Below, piece after piece: positions 20,077-31,367 of a DNA stretch of 64,000 nt. The translations under genes were made by a program, and so were the position numbers. The notes below the pieces were generated by a model that ran no database searches, had not been told where the DNA came from, and was given only the letters and a program-made list of their open reading frames with translations. The stretch comes from Phanerochaete sordida (taxonomy: Eukaryota; Basidiomycota; Agaricomycetes; Polyporales; Phanerochaetaceae): NCBI GenBank assembly GCA_019973155.2, contig BPQB01000025.1, positions 124,001 through 188,000 of the forward strand, written 5' to 3'. Every line of letters begins with the position of its first letter. Within the stretch, counting starts at the first letter, position 1.

Positions 20077-21335
20077 ATGGATGCTTACCCGGCCCCGCGG
20101 CTACCTGCCGAACTTAGCGACGCTATCATCGACTACCTCCGCGCTGACAAGTACGCGCTGCGCGCGTGCAGTCTGGTCTGCAGGAACTGGTTACCGCGGG
20201 CCCGATATCGCAAGTTCGAGACCGTCGCCCTCGATACTGGGAACTGCGGCAACCTTCTCGCCCTCCTGGAACGGACCCCGGACATCGCGACTTTCCCCAA
20301 AGACGTGACATTGCGCGCGCATCGGCAGCCACTAGGATGCGTTCGGCGACCAGGAGTGTCCCAGAAGACCCTGGCCACCATTGTCTCGCTATTCCCGTCG
20401 GTGGAGATTCTGCATTTTGTGGGCATCGAGGTGCACCCGGCCTTCGCAGCCGTGTTCCGTCACCGCTGCGCTCGTCTGCACACCCTCGATTTCAAACAAG
20501 CCCGTGTACGCTCACTTGGTCTACTCTTCGAGCTACTCGCTGTGCTTCCCTCGCTCCGGACTGTGCGATACTTCTGCCTCCAGTTCTCCGGTTGGCAAGA
20601 CGTGCCCATCCGCGCCGAAGACATGGACATCGCCGGCCCGCACCAGGCTTCGCTCGCGGAACTCGTGTGCGAGGGGCGCAATCACGACGACCCTGTCACA
20701 GTCCCGCTCCTCCGCTGGCTCGTCGCGCGCCGCCTGCACGCCGGCCTGCGTGCGCTCGCGCTGCCGAACATCGCGCGCGATGACGACAGGGCAATCCTGA
20801 TAGAGCTCCTCCGCGAGACCGGGCCGAACCTCCGCGGGCTCGCCCTCGGCTTCGCACAGCAAGTGCACTTCGGGTCTGACCGTGCGTCGCCGCCGCCTGG
20901 CCCCCGCTCTTCTGCGCGCGCTGTGCTGACCTCTGCCGCCGTGTTCTCCCAGGCGCGCTCGCCGCCGCGCTCGCACGCTGCACGGGCGTCCGCGCGCTGG
21001 CGCTCACCGAGATCACCCTCCTCCGCCCGAACAAGTGGGTCGTGGGCCTCCTGCGCGACGCGCTCGCGACGCAGGCCGTCGAGCAGCTCACCTTGCGCTA
21101 CCACGCGGACGGCGCGGACGGCGACTGCGTCCGGTGGTTCGTCGACTGGCGGGGCCTCGTGCAAACGCTGCCGGACACGCGGCGCTTCCCCGCGCTCCGC
21201 CTGGTGACGTTCAGCTTTCGCAACGCGCCGAGGGACATCGAGGAAGCGATCTGCGTGTGGGCCGAACCGCTGTGGAAGGCCCTGCACAATAACGGGGTCC
21301 GCATGCAGATACTCCATCTCCGTGCCGCGTGCTGA
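20077..21335 (+). CDS. F-box protein
   Basis: Two exons (20077-20881, 20953-21335; 71-bp intron) give about 395 residues; an in-frame ATG at 20062 adds five. The N-terminus 'APRLPAELSDAIIDYL' followed by 'ALRACSLVCRNWLPRARYR' is a clear F-box, which binds Skp1 in SCF ubiquitin ligases. The rest resembles the leucine-rich, LRR-like body common in Agaricomycete F-box proteins ('LFPSVEILHFVGIEV', 'LHTLDFKQARV', 'LPSLRTVRYFCL', 'LRALALPNIA', 'VRALALTEITLL'). Such genes form very large lineage-specific families, and the substrate cannot be predicted. Splicing across the intron restores the continuous 'ARCTGVRALAL' frame. No family beyond F-box recognised. Confidence 0.85.
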
Positions 21336-21787
21336 GGCGCACGGATGTGGCGTTGCGGTGGCGATTGCGCGTCCGCATCCGTGCGCCATCGTTCACACAG
21401 GTCCGTGCCGAGGCCTGGCCCGCCCCGCGTGCAGGACATGCGGATATGACGTGTTTTTAGCGAGAGACGGGGTGCTCTGCTCTTCGGATGACCGGGACGG
21501 TGCCCTCCTATGCCCGTCGACAGTGCTTGGCTGATCGTTCCTTCCTATATATTGCTGTCATATATTTACACAAATGCAGCGCAGTGAGATTCGGCAATGA
21601 TTGTCGCCGGGAGACAGCACAAATGACGTGGAGATCCGGTCGTGAGCGGATAGAAGTCGATTGTTATTCCACGAAACGTCCTGCGATTACCGCAGGTTGA
21701 AATTGAGGCGGAAGGCTATGACGACAAACGAGGTCAGTGCGGCTCAGGGACCCAGGACGACATAGGAACACAGGGTTGCTGTGGACG
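21336..21787. other. Intergenic F-box gene to PEX5 (convergent)
   Basis: About 450 bp between two gene ends. An AT-rich patch near 21545-21580 may hold 3' end signals. No gene seen. Confidence 0.5.
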
Positions 21788-24403
21788 TCACTCACTATCT
21801 AGGTCGCGCCGGTCGCAGATGGTGGCGAGGTCTAGGCGTCCGAGATGGAGGCAACACGTCTTGAGCGAGTCCCACAAAGTCGATGACGTTATGCCGCGCT
21901 TGTCATCGGACCCGTCCGCGTTCGCGATGCTATCGTTGTCCTGCAGCGAGAGTGCGTCCAGGATATGTTCTGATGCCTCCTGATAGCGCTATACCCCGAG
22001 TAAGTATTAGACATCCAGAACCCAGCGAAGGCGGCGATGACGTACTCGCAGGTTGATGCATGAGATACCAAGGTTGAATCTGGGAAAGCACTGTCAGCAA
22101 GGGCCCGATATGCGTTCTCGTGACGGCTCGTACCTAGCCCTGATGTACGCTGGGTTGAGTTCTAGAGCTCGGTAGTAGTATGCCAGGGCCTCCTCGGGCT
22201 TCCCGCTGTTTGCGAGGGTGGCGCCGACGCGGTTATACAGCTGCCAGTCCTGAGGAAGCAACCTTGAGCATCCGGAGCGCCCACAGACGCGAAAGCCAAA
22301 CTTACATCGGGGCGGACTGCAAGGGCCGTCGTAAAGCAGTCCTTGGCCTTCTCGTAGGCCTACCTCCGACGTGAGCGCGAGACAGTGCGGTAGAGCGGCG
22401 TTACTCGCCTCGTTCGTGTTCATGATCACAGCAAGGGCAATTTGAATATCTGCGTCAATCTCGCCACTGGTGTCGCTGCGGGCCATGGTGATGAGGCCGT
22501 CTATCATGTCGTTGAACTTCTCATGCTGCGTCATGTCGTCACGCAGCGGGTGCTGTGCGCGGTACGCGTTCGCGACCTCGCGGTATCGTTCGTTGTGGGC
22601 GACCCATTCTCGGACGGCTTCGTACGCCCCGTGCCGGTTGCTCTCGTTCGTGTGCGAGACCGCAAGCGCCAGCCACGAGGGGAGATGCGACGGATCGAGT
22701 TCGAGGGCGCGCCGGAGCGCCTGGATGGCCTTCGCCTCCCGCTCGTTCTCCTGCTGCTTCACGCCAAGCTGAAACCAGGCCTGTGCGTTCAGCGGATCGC
22801 GCTGCACCGCCGCTTCCATCTCCAACACGCTCTGCGAATATGTCATTAGCACACACGGCCGGTATCCCTGCGTGTAGTGCACCGATCAGTGACTCACGTC
22901 GTACAGAGTGTTTCGCCCCTGGGAGTGCATCGTGTGATGGCGCGAGGCTTCTCCGAGTAGGTACGGGTTGTGCGCCTGGAACTGATAATTCGCCATCGGC
23001 TTGATGCCGGTTGCGGTGGCCTCGAAGCTGTCCCAGTCTCGTTGCAGTCTGCCCCATTCGGCGTTTTGCATAGGTGTTCCGGTGCGCTGAGGAGCTTTAC
23101 CGTGCCAATATCCAATATACGCCTCGTTCTCTTGTCGGAAGTATTCGTCGTTCTCGTCGGTTATTGACGAGATGTCAGGTACTGCCTGGGTATCTGTAAC
23201 ATGCGTCACGCTGCTGCCGAACGTGGGAATATTCAACAGAGGTAGTGGTGCCGTGGTGCGGTTGCTGATAGGACCCGTTGCACGACCTTTGCCCTTTACA
23301 TCTGTGGAAGACTGGAAATCGTTCGCCCAGGACAAAGCCTCCTCTGCAGGGACCATCTGATTCCCTTCAATGACGACTTCTCGGTCTCGTAGCTGCCTCA
23401 TCAGCCCCAAGAACTCGCTGGCCTGGAACTTCGGGTTGTTCTCGTGCCTCACAGCGTCAATGAGGGACCCGGCGGCTCGCGCGAGGTCATCGGGGTCTTG
23501 GGGCCTTTGAGCTGTACGCTCCTGGATGACTTCTTCAACGACGCGTGATGTTGCGGTGGATTCATGGTTTTGAAAAGCCTGCTCCCACTGCGATTCTGCA
23601 AGATGTCAACGAAAGCTGACAGTCGCGCACGCGATACTCACCGTCCAGGACTGGCGCGGATGATATTGAGAGCTGAGACTGTGAGCTCGACGCTTGTGGC
23701 TGGTAGAGCATATGGTTCACGGGGTTTGCAAATCCTGCCATGGGCGGTGTCCACTGGGCTCGAGCTAATCACCATGAGACCGCGAAACCATCATGTGTGC
23801 GCTGTCTCACCTTGGAACGCACTAGGCACGCTGCCCGACTCGAGTGTGGTATGCATCGTCTGGCCGCTCCGCATCACAGCTTGTTCAGCATCCAGCCGGA
23901 GGGAGCCCGGACTCTGTGTCGGCTGCTGCAGCAGAAAGTCGGCGGCCCAGGGCGCAGGCGCCAATCCCGTGGCGGTCGGAGGCAGCTGCGCCGGTGTCTG
24001 GGCGTGCAGCGGGGGCAATGCGCCGTGAAGCGCAGCCAAATCGTAGGGGGTGGCGCCGAGCGAGGACGGTCCCGCCGCGGGCGGGCCAACAGCAGCGAAG
24101 AAGCGGGCAGCATCTTGGTCTGCGCCGGGCGCGGCGGCGTATTGCGTGCGGAAGGCCTGGGAAGTGTGAGACGCCCTGCGCGGATCGCACTGCGAACGCA
24201 GACGCACCTGCCTGGACGATCCTGCGCGCGCTGCGCCAAACTGGTCCTGCGATCGCCCGTCAGGCCCGCTCAGGCAGAGATGAATCATCACACGACCTGC
24301 GCACCTGCGAGAGGCCGCGGTCGCGGTCGAGCTCCTTCGAGAGGCCCTGCAGCGGGTTGCTCGGGCCGCAATCTGCGCCGCCGACGAGCATGGGCAGCGC
24401 CAT
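21788..24403 (-). CDS. PEX5: Peroxisomal targeting signal 1 receptor PEX5
   Basis: Ten exons (24305-24403, 24208-24246, 23811-24156, 23642-23764, 22898-23595, 22409-22831, 22306-22359, 22134-22249, 22046-22079, 21788-21988) give 710 residues. The N-terminus 'MALPMLVGGADCGPSNPL' carries the conserved Cys (residue 12) that is mono-ubiquitinated for receptor export. WxxxF docking motifs follow ('SQWEQAF', 'LSWANDF'). The C-terminal half is a TPR array ('AWFQLGVKQQENEREAKAIQ', 'LYNRVGATLANSGKPEEA', 'YYRALELNPAYIRARFNLG') that binds SKL-type signals on cargo in the cytosol before import. The intron at 22360-22408 must be GC-AG to give 'NTNEAYEKAKDCF'. The 'ISCINL' segment is followed by the usual C-terminal bundle. 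Confidence 0.95.
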
Positions 24404-25741
24404 GGCGGGGGGCGGGAGGTGGACGTGAGTGAAGAAGGTGACGGTGACCGGACTTGAAGCGGACTCAGCGGCTCTAGCGGTAGCGGGCGCCTCCCACGTG
24501 ATTCCGGGCCCTTTTGCCGCCCGCAGCCTCGCGCGGCGGGGCTTCAAACGGCCAGCCCATCTCAGCGACCGGCCTCTCGAAGACACCGTGGGCTGCACGT
24601 CCTCGACGACGCTCGCACGATTATTTTGTCCGCGTCTTGCGCCAGCGGACTGCCGCGGATGCGCCCACTCCTGCGCCACAAAGCCCAACGTGACGGTGAC
24701 GTACCGCGAACTGTACCGCCACGGTCACGCCGGAGGATGCACAGTGCGCTCGCGAGCTGATCCCCAACGTTTTGGCAGGGGCTGGACCAGAGTGCCCGCG
24801 CCGAGGGTGGCCCCTGGCGACCTCAGGTGCGTGCAGGATTTTCCTCGATTTGTGTGAATTTAATTAGCGACGATCACCCGTGGAGGGGGCGACCGGCCGT
24901 GTTAAAGCCCCGGCGCTGGCCACCACCGCTATCGGACGAGGTGCGATGAGCGTGGCAACGTCGCGGTGGACAAACGATGATGAGGCGGGCCTGGCGGGGG
25001 ACCCTATGCGCTACGGGCTGATGGGATCTTTTCCCCGAATATTTCGGGACGGGCTGTTTCAGCCGGAGGCTCGCAGCCAAGCGTGCCCCGCGGCAGACGA
25101 GCCGCAGCGGGCTTCTGATGCGCCGTAAGCAGGCGTAGGCAATCGATACTTTGTCTCCGTCGAATGCCGCCTCGCAGTGATCGTCGAAAGCGGGCGTGGA
25201 AGGCGTGTGCGTGACCGGCACGAGCTCCGCCGCGGCAGCGTTTCCGCGAAATTAGCGAGGCGGGAGGGGCCTCACGCGAGCCCGCCGTCGACGTCGAGAG
25301 GCTCCGGTGCCAACGCAGTGCCCCCTGTGTGCAATTCTAGACCTGCCATATCGAGCGATGTGCCCGCCCCAGCGCCACAAGGACAGGACGGAAGCGGACT
25401 CGGGCCACGTGGCGCAATGACCAGGGGATGAGGCCCGGCATGACGCACAGGCCCTGCCGCGGGGCGAGAGGGCGGCAGCGTTTCAGCCAGCCGTTCGGAG
25501 ACCAGGAAAAGGCTCGGGGGCCTTGTCATATTGCGCTGAAACATGCACCGCATGCAGCTGACCTCGATCACAAACTCTCTATTCTCCACTTCTGCCTCTA
25601 TCCTGTGTTGGCAATATGATACAGTGAATAAGACGTTACACGAAAGCAAGCAGTAATACGTGATCAATGGAACCCGCAAAAAAGCATACTAGCAGAACAT
25701 AGAGCCTCGTTTGACGTACAGAAGAATCGTGTGCATATCGT
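24404..25741. other. Intergenic PEX5 to C2H2 gene
   Basis: 1.3 kb without a convincing gene. An E-box CACGTG lies at 24495-24500, about 92 bp upstream of the PEX5 start. A CCG-N7-CGG palindrome CCCGAATATTTCGGG lies at 25034-25048, about 630 bp upstream of PEX5, resembling the one in the ERT1 promoter. Confidence 0.5.
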
Positions 25742-27102
25742 TTAGGGCGAGGCCTTTCGGTCCGAGCTGCTACTCTGGTCCTCCCAGTCCTCTTCGTTCG
25801 GACTGCCGCGTGCCGCAATGGCAACAGCATCCGCAGTTTGTCGACACTCCACGCCACCCTCCGAGCGCACTGGCGACGTCCCATCAGTCGGAGGACTCCC
25901 TTGATAACGACCGGGAACACTCACAGTGCCGCTAAAGAGACGACGATCAGTCAAGGAAGATACGACGGAGAGCAGCATCACTTCAGCAATGCGCTCGGAG
26001 GGTGGAGGGCCTGATATGCTTACATTAAGAGCGTCCAGCCTGCTGAACGTTTTCCCACAGCCTTGGCAGACGTTTGACGTCTGTGATCGGGCTGCGTGTA
26101 AGGCTTGGTGCCGCCTGCAGAGCGCGCTTTGAGGACACGAACAAAGGAGGCCAGCCATGCCACTCACTTGCAGTCGTGCTGGCGCGCAAAGCCTTTGCCA
26201 CAGCCCGGCCATTCGCACACGAACGGACGCTCCTCGGTGTGGGACCTGAGGTGTCCTGTGGGGATGACGTACGTGAGCGTGGGTCTGATGTCGTGCGGGC
26301 AGAGGACGGCGTTCGCAGGACAAAGGAGGGCGGACGGAAACTGACCTCGGAGGTTGAACCGACGAGTGAATGTGCTGCCGCACCCGGGAACCGGGCACTG
26401 GAAGTTCGCCTCGTTCCGTCGGCGGCTCGCGCTAGCCGCCTGCGTTGCGCTCGTCGTGACGGTCTGCTTCTCGACCTGGAGGATGGGCGGCAGACGCGTG
26501 GACGTCGCGCCGTAGGCGGGGCTCCCTCTCTGTGCGGACAGGGAGCCGTGCGGGAGGATGCGCGACTGTTCGTAGAGGATCGCGGCCTGCGGCGCGCGCT
26601 CGGCCTCGCCCTGGGGGCTTCTCCGGGTTTCTCGGCGACCGGCGGCAGGCATGATGGACGCCGCCGACGCAATGTGCATCGAGCTCGAGGGGTGCGAGAA
26701 CGAGGCGACGGACGAGGACCGGCTCTGGCTCGGGCTGTGGCCCTGCCAGCCCTGGGCGGCGAGGGGCTGGAGCGAGGGCGGCGAGTGCAGCTGCTGGGGC
26801 TGGGGCGGGGCCGGCTGCGAGTACCGGTAGTGCTGGCTGGAGCCGCCGGCGGGTGGGAGATGCAGCGAAGAGGGCTGCGCGCTCGCGTAGGAAGCGGTGC
26901 TGGCGAAGCGGCCCTCTACAGAATAGGCGGGGTAGCCGTAGGCGACGGTGCTCTGCGGGGCGTGCGCGGCGGACGGCATGTAGCTCGGGGTGGGGTGGTT
27001 GGGAGGAAAGAAGTCACGGCTGGAGAGGGCGAGGGGATCGAAGGTATGTGGTGGATAAGTAGGAAGGAAGGAAGCCGCGTGCATTCTACTGTCGACTTCC
27101 AT
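25742..27102 (-). CDS. C2H2 zinc-finger transcription regulator
   Basis: Five exons (26346-27102, 26168-26255, 26024-26114, 25925-25931, 25742-25869) give 356 residues. The first 230 residues are Pro/Ser/Gln-rich and probably disordered. Fingers: C236-x4-C241-x12-H254-x3-H258; C266-x4-C271-x12-H284-x3-H288; then C298-x2-C301-x12-H314 in 'VCQGCGKTFSRLDALNRHLR', where the expected second His is replaced by 'SEGGVEC' (C323). This third-finger ending is recurrent in fungal regulators of this type. The C-terminus is short and acidic. Exon 4 is only seven bases, yet it is needed for 'ALNRHLRSEGG'. A nuclear DNA-binding role is inferred; the target genes are unknown. Confidence 0.85.
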
Positions 27103-27694
27103 GTTGTGAGACGCCGTGCAGATAGTTGAGGTGCTAGTGCCTGGTCGAGGGCCGCCGGGAGACGCGCTTGTAACAGGAGGCGTGGATAGGACCTGTGCTG
27201 GGGTGGAGGAGGCGTGCTGCCGACACAGATGGCGTCGGGTGCGGGGGCTCAGGAGGGGTGTGCAGAGCAGCCAGCCCGGCCGGTGTGCAGGACTTTATAC
27301 AGAATGGGGAGCATTGCCGGGGAGAGAGCGCGTTGATTTGTGACAAGTCACCACTCGCAGCGTCCGACGCTGGCTGTAGATCGACCCAATCTCAGATGCA
27401 GACCAGATTCCGCCGCTGAAACAGGTGGCAGTGTCTAAAGCCAAATCCGAGAGCTATCCCGGCGGTGCCCGGGGGCCTCTAGTCAGCGCCCATGCCCCCG
27501 GGCACCCTTGTCCCGCCCCTCCCGCTCTCGCACCCCGACACCTCTAGGCCCTGCCCCGCACGCCAGCCGTCATCGGAACACGCGGCCCACAAGCATGACA
27601 CGCGATATTATTAGCAGACCCGCTCCGTACAATGTCCTTCGCCTTGGCACTGTCGGCCCCCGCCCGCACCGTGCCGCCGCAGTCGCCCCACCGG
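27103..27694. other. Intergenic C2H2 gene to lipase 3' end
   Basis: About 590 bp: the C2H2 promoter side and the lipase 3' flank. GC-rich short repeats (CCCGGGGGC-like) near 27470-27510. No gene recognised. Confidence 0.5.
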
Positions 27695-30600
27695 TCACGG
27701 CGTGTCCACCCCCCGCGGCGTGTCGCCCGCACTCGACACCACCAGGTGCGCGTCCAGCAGCCGCCGCCGCCGCATCAGCTCGCCCTCCGTAATCGTCTGC
27801 CCCGCCTTCGCAGGGGCCTTGCCCCCGCCGCCCACGGTCGGCGTTGATGGGAGGGTCGCCGGCACCGCATTCATCTGGGGCCCACCCAGCCCGTTGGCGG
27901 CGCCCGCAGGCGCTGCCGCGCCATTGGTGCCCTGCGCGCCATCCAGGGCCACCGACGCGGCATGATGCGCTCCACCGTTCGCGGGTGCCAGGCGCGCGCC
28001 GTCGTCGGGCGCGAAGGAGTCCTCGTCGCTCGCCCGCCGGTCCCGGCCGCCCGGCCGCTGCGGCGTCCGCGAGCGCGAGCGCACGCGCCCGACCATGCGC
28101 TCCTTCGTCGCCGCGCTGAACGACGGCGGCGGCGAGCGCCGCTTCGGCGAGAACGTCAGCGCGTCGTCCTCGGTCTCGAGCTCCGTCTCCGACGTGAACG
28201 GCGTGCTCAGCCCGCCGGTCGCGAGGGGCGGGAGCCGCTCCTTCTTGGCGAGCGCGCCCGCCGCCCCGCCGTCGCGGCCCCGGCGCGTCGTGCGCTTCGC
28301 GGCGAACACGTCGTCGATGCGGTCGGCGAGGTCGTTGATGACGGTGCGGGCCTCCTGCATCAGCTGCGCCATTTGCATGTAACCATGGCTCCAATCACTG
28401 AAGATGTGCAGCTGCACCCAGTCCTCCTCGGTCTGTGCCCTGAGCTCTGCCAGCTCGCGTTTCATCGCGCGCACCGACGCGTCATCACGGCCGGCATCGT
28501 GCACGCTCATGCGCAGGTGCTCGCCGTACTTTGCGCTCTTTCCGCCCAGCGCCTGCTCGAGCTCGCGGCGCCGCGCACGCTTCGCCTCGCGGACGCGCCC
28601 CGCGAAGATGATCGTGTCGTCGACGAACGGGTCCTTCTCGCCGCACGACATGATGAGCGGCGGGAACTGCACGAGCAGGTGGTTCGGCGCAAGGACAGGC
28701 GACAGGTGGTAGTCGTGCGCGAAATCAGGATTGCGGTGGGGACCGATGAAGAGGATCGCCATCGCACGCATCTAGGGGGGATGGCACAGGCATGCGCATC
28801 AGCGGCCATCACACATACAGCTCGACCCGTTTCACGCACCATGCTAGGCGAGATGATGCGGTCCTGGAAATATCCTGTGCGGCTCGTCATGGTCAGGCGC
28901 GTCCCGAGTGGGACCTGCTGCTCTCCCGCGGGACCCTCGTGCGACTCCGCTGCCGGCGGAGTTTCTGCTGGGGTCTGCTGGTCTTCGAGGGAACTCACGA
29001 CCGGGTGGAACCGCACGCGCGCCTGGATCGGCTTCTCTTCGTCGGGCACGGCGCTGAGATCAGCCCCATCCTCCTCGTCCGCGAGGCTGCCCGCCTCGTC
29101 GGCGATGTCGACGGGGTTGCTAATTGTATGCCGGGCACTCCTAGGCGAGGGCGGCTTGGCGACCTTGTGGTTGGGCGCGGACGCGCGGGTGTGCAGCGGC
29201 GGCCGCTCGCTCTTGGGCGAGGTCAGCGTGCGGAGCGCATCTCGCCAGCTCCGCTGTCGGCGAAGTGGGCGGCGGTCGCCGACCATCGAGAGCGGGCTGA
29301 CGTGCTTGAAGTGGTCCTTCTGCTCGATCAGGCCCGAGAGGTTGCCGGAGGACTGTTCTGATTGCAGCACGCGCAGGTTTTGCGGGGTCATCCACGAGGC
29401 GAAGTTGAAGTCCAGGGCGGCGTAATTGAGCTGCAGTGCTAGCGGATGTGGCACCTGAAGCTGTGTCTCGAGGATCTTGATCATAACGGCGACCGCGACG
29501 TGAGCTCCCCTGTACATGTGCAACGTTTGGTCAGCAATGTTCCGGCAGTGTCGCTTAGAGGCCGGGCGACTCACGCGGAGTCTCCACTCAGGATCACATC
29601 GAGAGTGCTTCCGGCCAAGCCTACGACCTTCCCACAGGATTCGACGAGGACGCGGTACGCATCGAAACACTCATCAATAGCGTAGGGGTAAGGGTCTGTT
29701 CAATATTTATGAACTGAGACATTGTTCCCACCGTCGTAATAGAACTCACACTCGGGTGCCTTGCCATACTCGATCGACAAGACCGGTTTTCCGGTGCGCA
29801 CGGCCCACATGCGCAGGCGATCTTCGTGGTGCTCAGGTGTCATGGAGATGAACCCACCGCCGGGGAAGTCTACGATGAGCTCAGTCGCCCGCGAGAGTTG
29901 ATGTTCGGGAGGGGCGAAGAAGAGCCATGCCGTTATGGGCCGCTGATAGGCCGAATCGCTTGGGCGAGGGAAGACGAGTTTGCGGCGAATACTTATTCGC
30001 GGATAGCTAGAGAAGAGACGAATCTGCAAGCGACGTGTGTCAGCGATACGTCTCACCGCATGGAAAATAAATATAGCGCAGGGCCACGTACATAAGGATT
30101 GGTGGTCTTCTCCCAGGTTGTACGGAGCATCTCGACGGTTGGGACTGCTCTAAAGCGCCGGAGCTGCAACGCTGACTTAGCAGCATCCTTGCTGCAGCAG
30201 ATGGCGAAGAAACAAACCTTCTCGTCGGCTTCTGTGGCGTATATTATATAGTACACGGAGAATAATACAGAACAGAGGTCTTTGAGCCATTTGGGACGGA
30301 TGGACATGGCCGTGGCAAAGCCAGCGTCGAGGCCTGTGCTTATCCATGTCGCGCGATAATAATTAGGTGAATACTGAGGCGTCTGTGAATAATGGTACGA
30401 CGACTTCGGCTTCGAGTGCACTGACCAGGTTCGCGAGCGGCTCGGGTGCTGGAAGGCGGTGTATTTGAGTTGTGACGTTGGCAGCAAAGCGAGAAGGGAC
30501 TCACAACCGAGCCCTAGTATCTTGTCAATGTTCCGGACGGCGTACACGCCTGTCAGGGTGCTGACGACGAGCTGCCACGGCGTGAACCGTTCTGGAGGGA

Positions 30601-30859
30601 CGTGCGCCTGTGAGAGTCAGACCCAGGCAAGACGACGGACACGCACGCAAAGCCCGGTTCGCCCGTCGCAGCCAGAGTATCCTAGGTCCACCGGGGTTGC
30701 CGTGGAGGATCCTCCATATCCAGAAGAAAATGACGAGGAATACCTGTGGATATTCGGTGTCAATAGCGCATGGAGCGGGCCGCGGTAAGAGTGGGGGAGA
30801 GAGCGCACCTGCAGCCGCTTCCAGGAGGGACTGGGACGGCCCAGGAGGTGGTCTATCAT
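27695..30859 (-). CDS. Hormone-sensitive-lipase-like alpha/beta hydrolase with long C-terminal tail
   Basis: Nine exons (30809-30859, 30647-30743, 30505-30591, 30218-30420, 30092-30163, 29750-30023, 29575-29695, 28840-29509, 27695-28771) give 883 residues. A hydrophobic stretch near the N-terminus ('VFLVIFFWIWRIL') suggests membrane attachment. HSL-family marks: oxyanion-hole 'DFPGGGFISMTPEHHEDR'; nucleophile 'SGDSAGAH' (S301); an acid candidate in 'CGEKDPFVDD'; and a His candidate in 'FSDWSHGY'. An insert of about 170 residues, rich in Ser/Pro/Arg, lies between nucleophile and acid. The last 200 residues are low-complexity. Such enzymes hydrolyse acyl esters such as acylglycerols or sterol esters; the substrate here is unknown. 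The second intron's acceptor is ambiguous (frame-consistent choice 30592). Confidence 0.87.
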
Positions 30860-31367
30860 CGCTGGGGGCTGGAAGATGGTTGCACGAGCCAAGGGAGGAG
30901 GCAGGCCGTCATTGTCCAGCAAGCACAAGAGAGTGGTCGCAGTGATCCTCGTCGCCGCGCTGGCATGTGATTATTGCCACACGGCCGCACCCTGCCTTAT
31001 TCGGCCACCAGCCCTCGATGGGCGCCTGTCCCTTTGATCGTCCCGAGCATCCGCGAAATGCCACCTCAGCTGCCTCCTACCCAGGGCCATCGGCTCCGGT
31101 ACCCTGCGTGGACGATGCGTGAAACACGAGATCGACGACAGTTATTGCCCGTTAATCTCGCAGGGAGCCCAGAGAGCAATATTCGGCGGAGGCATTTCCA
31201 GATGGCTATCGCACATCCAGCCGCGAGGGCGGCGGCCGATCAGATCTCGACGAGGAGATAGTACTGAGTCACGCCTTCGAAGCGACTTCTGCTCAGGACC
31301 TTCACCTCTGCTGCTCTGCTACGGAGCGCAGTTGATCTGTAGACAGGCTCTGCAAGACTAGAGCAGC
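30860..31367. promoter_or_regulatory. Divergent promoter region lipase/allantoicase
   Basis: 508 bp between divergent starts. No recognisable GATA cluster or other element could be singled out. No gene inside. Confidence 0.45.

Noticed and set aside
20126..21439. Several minus-strand frames opposite the F-box gene
   Set aside because: Shadow frames; the plus-strand F-box and leucine-rich pattern is clear.
27962..29425. 487-residue plus-strand frame opposite the lipase
   Set aside because: Crosses lipase introns without respecting them and is low-complexity; the minus-strand HSL motifs are decisive.
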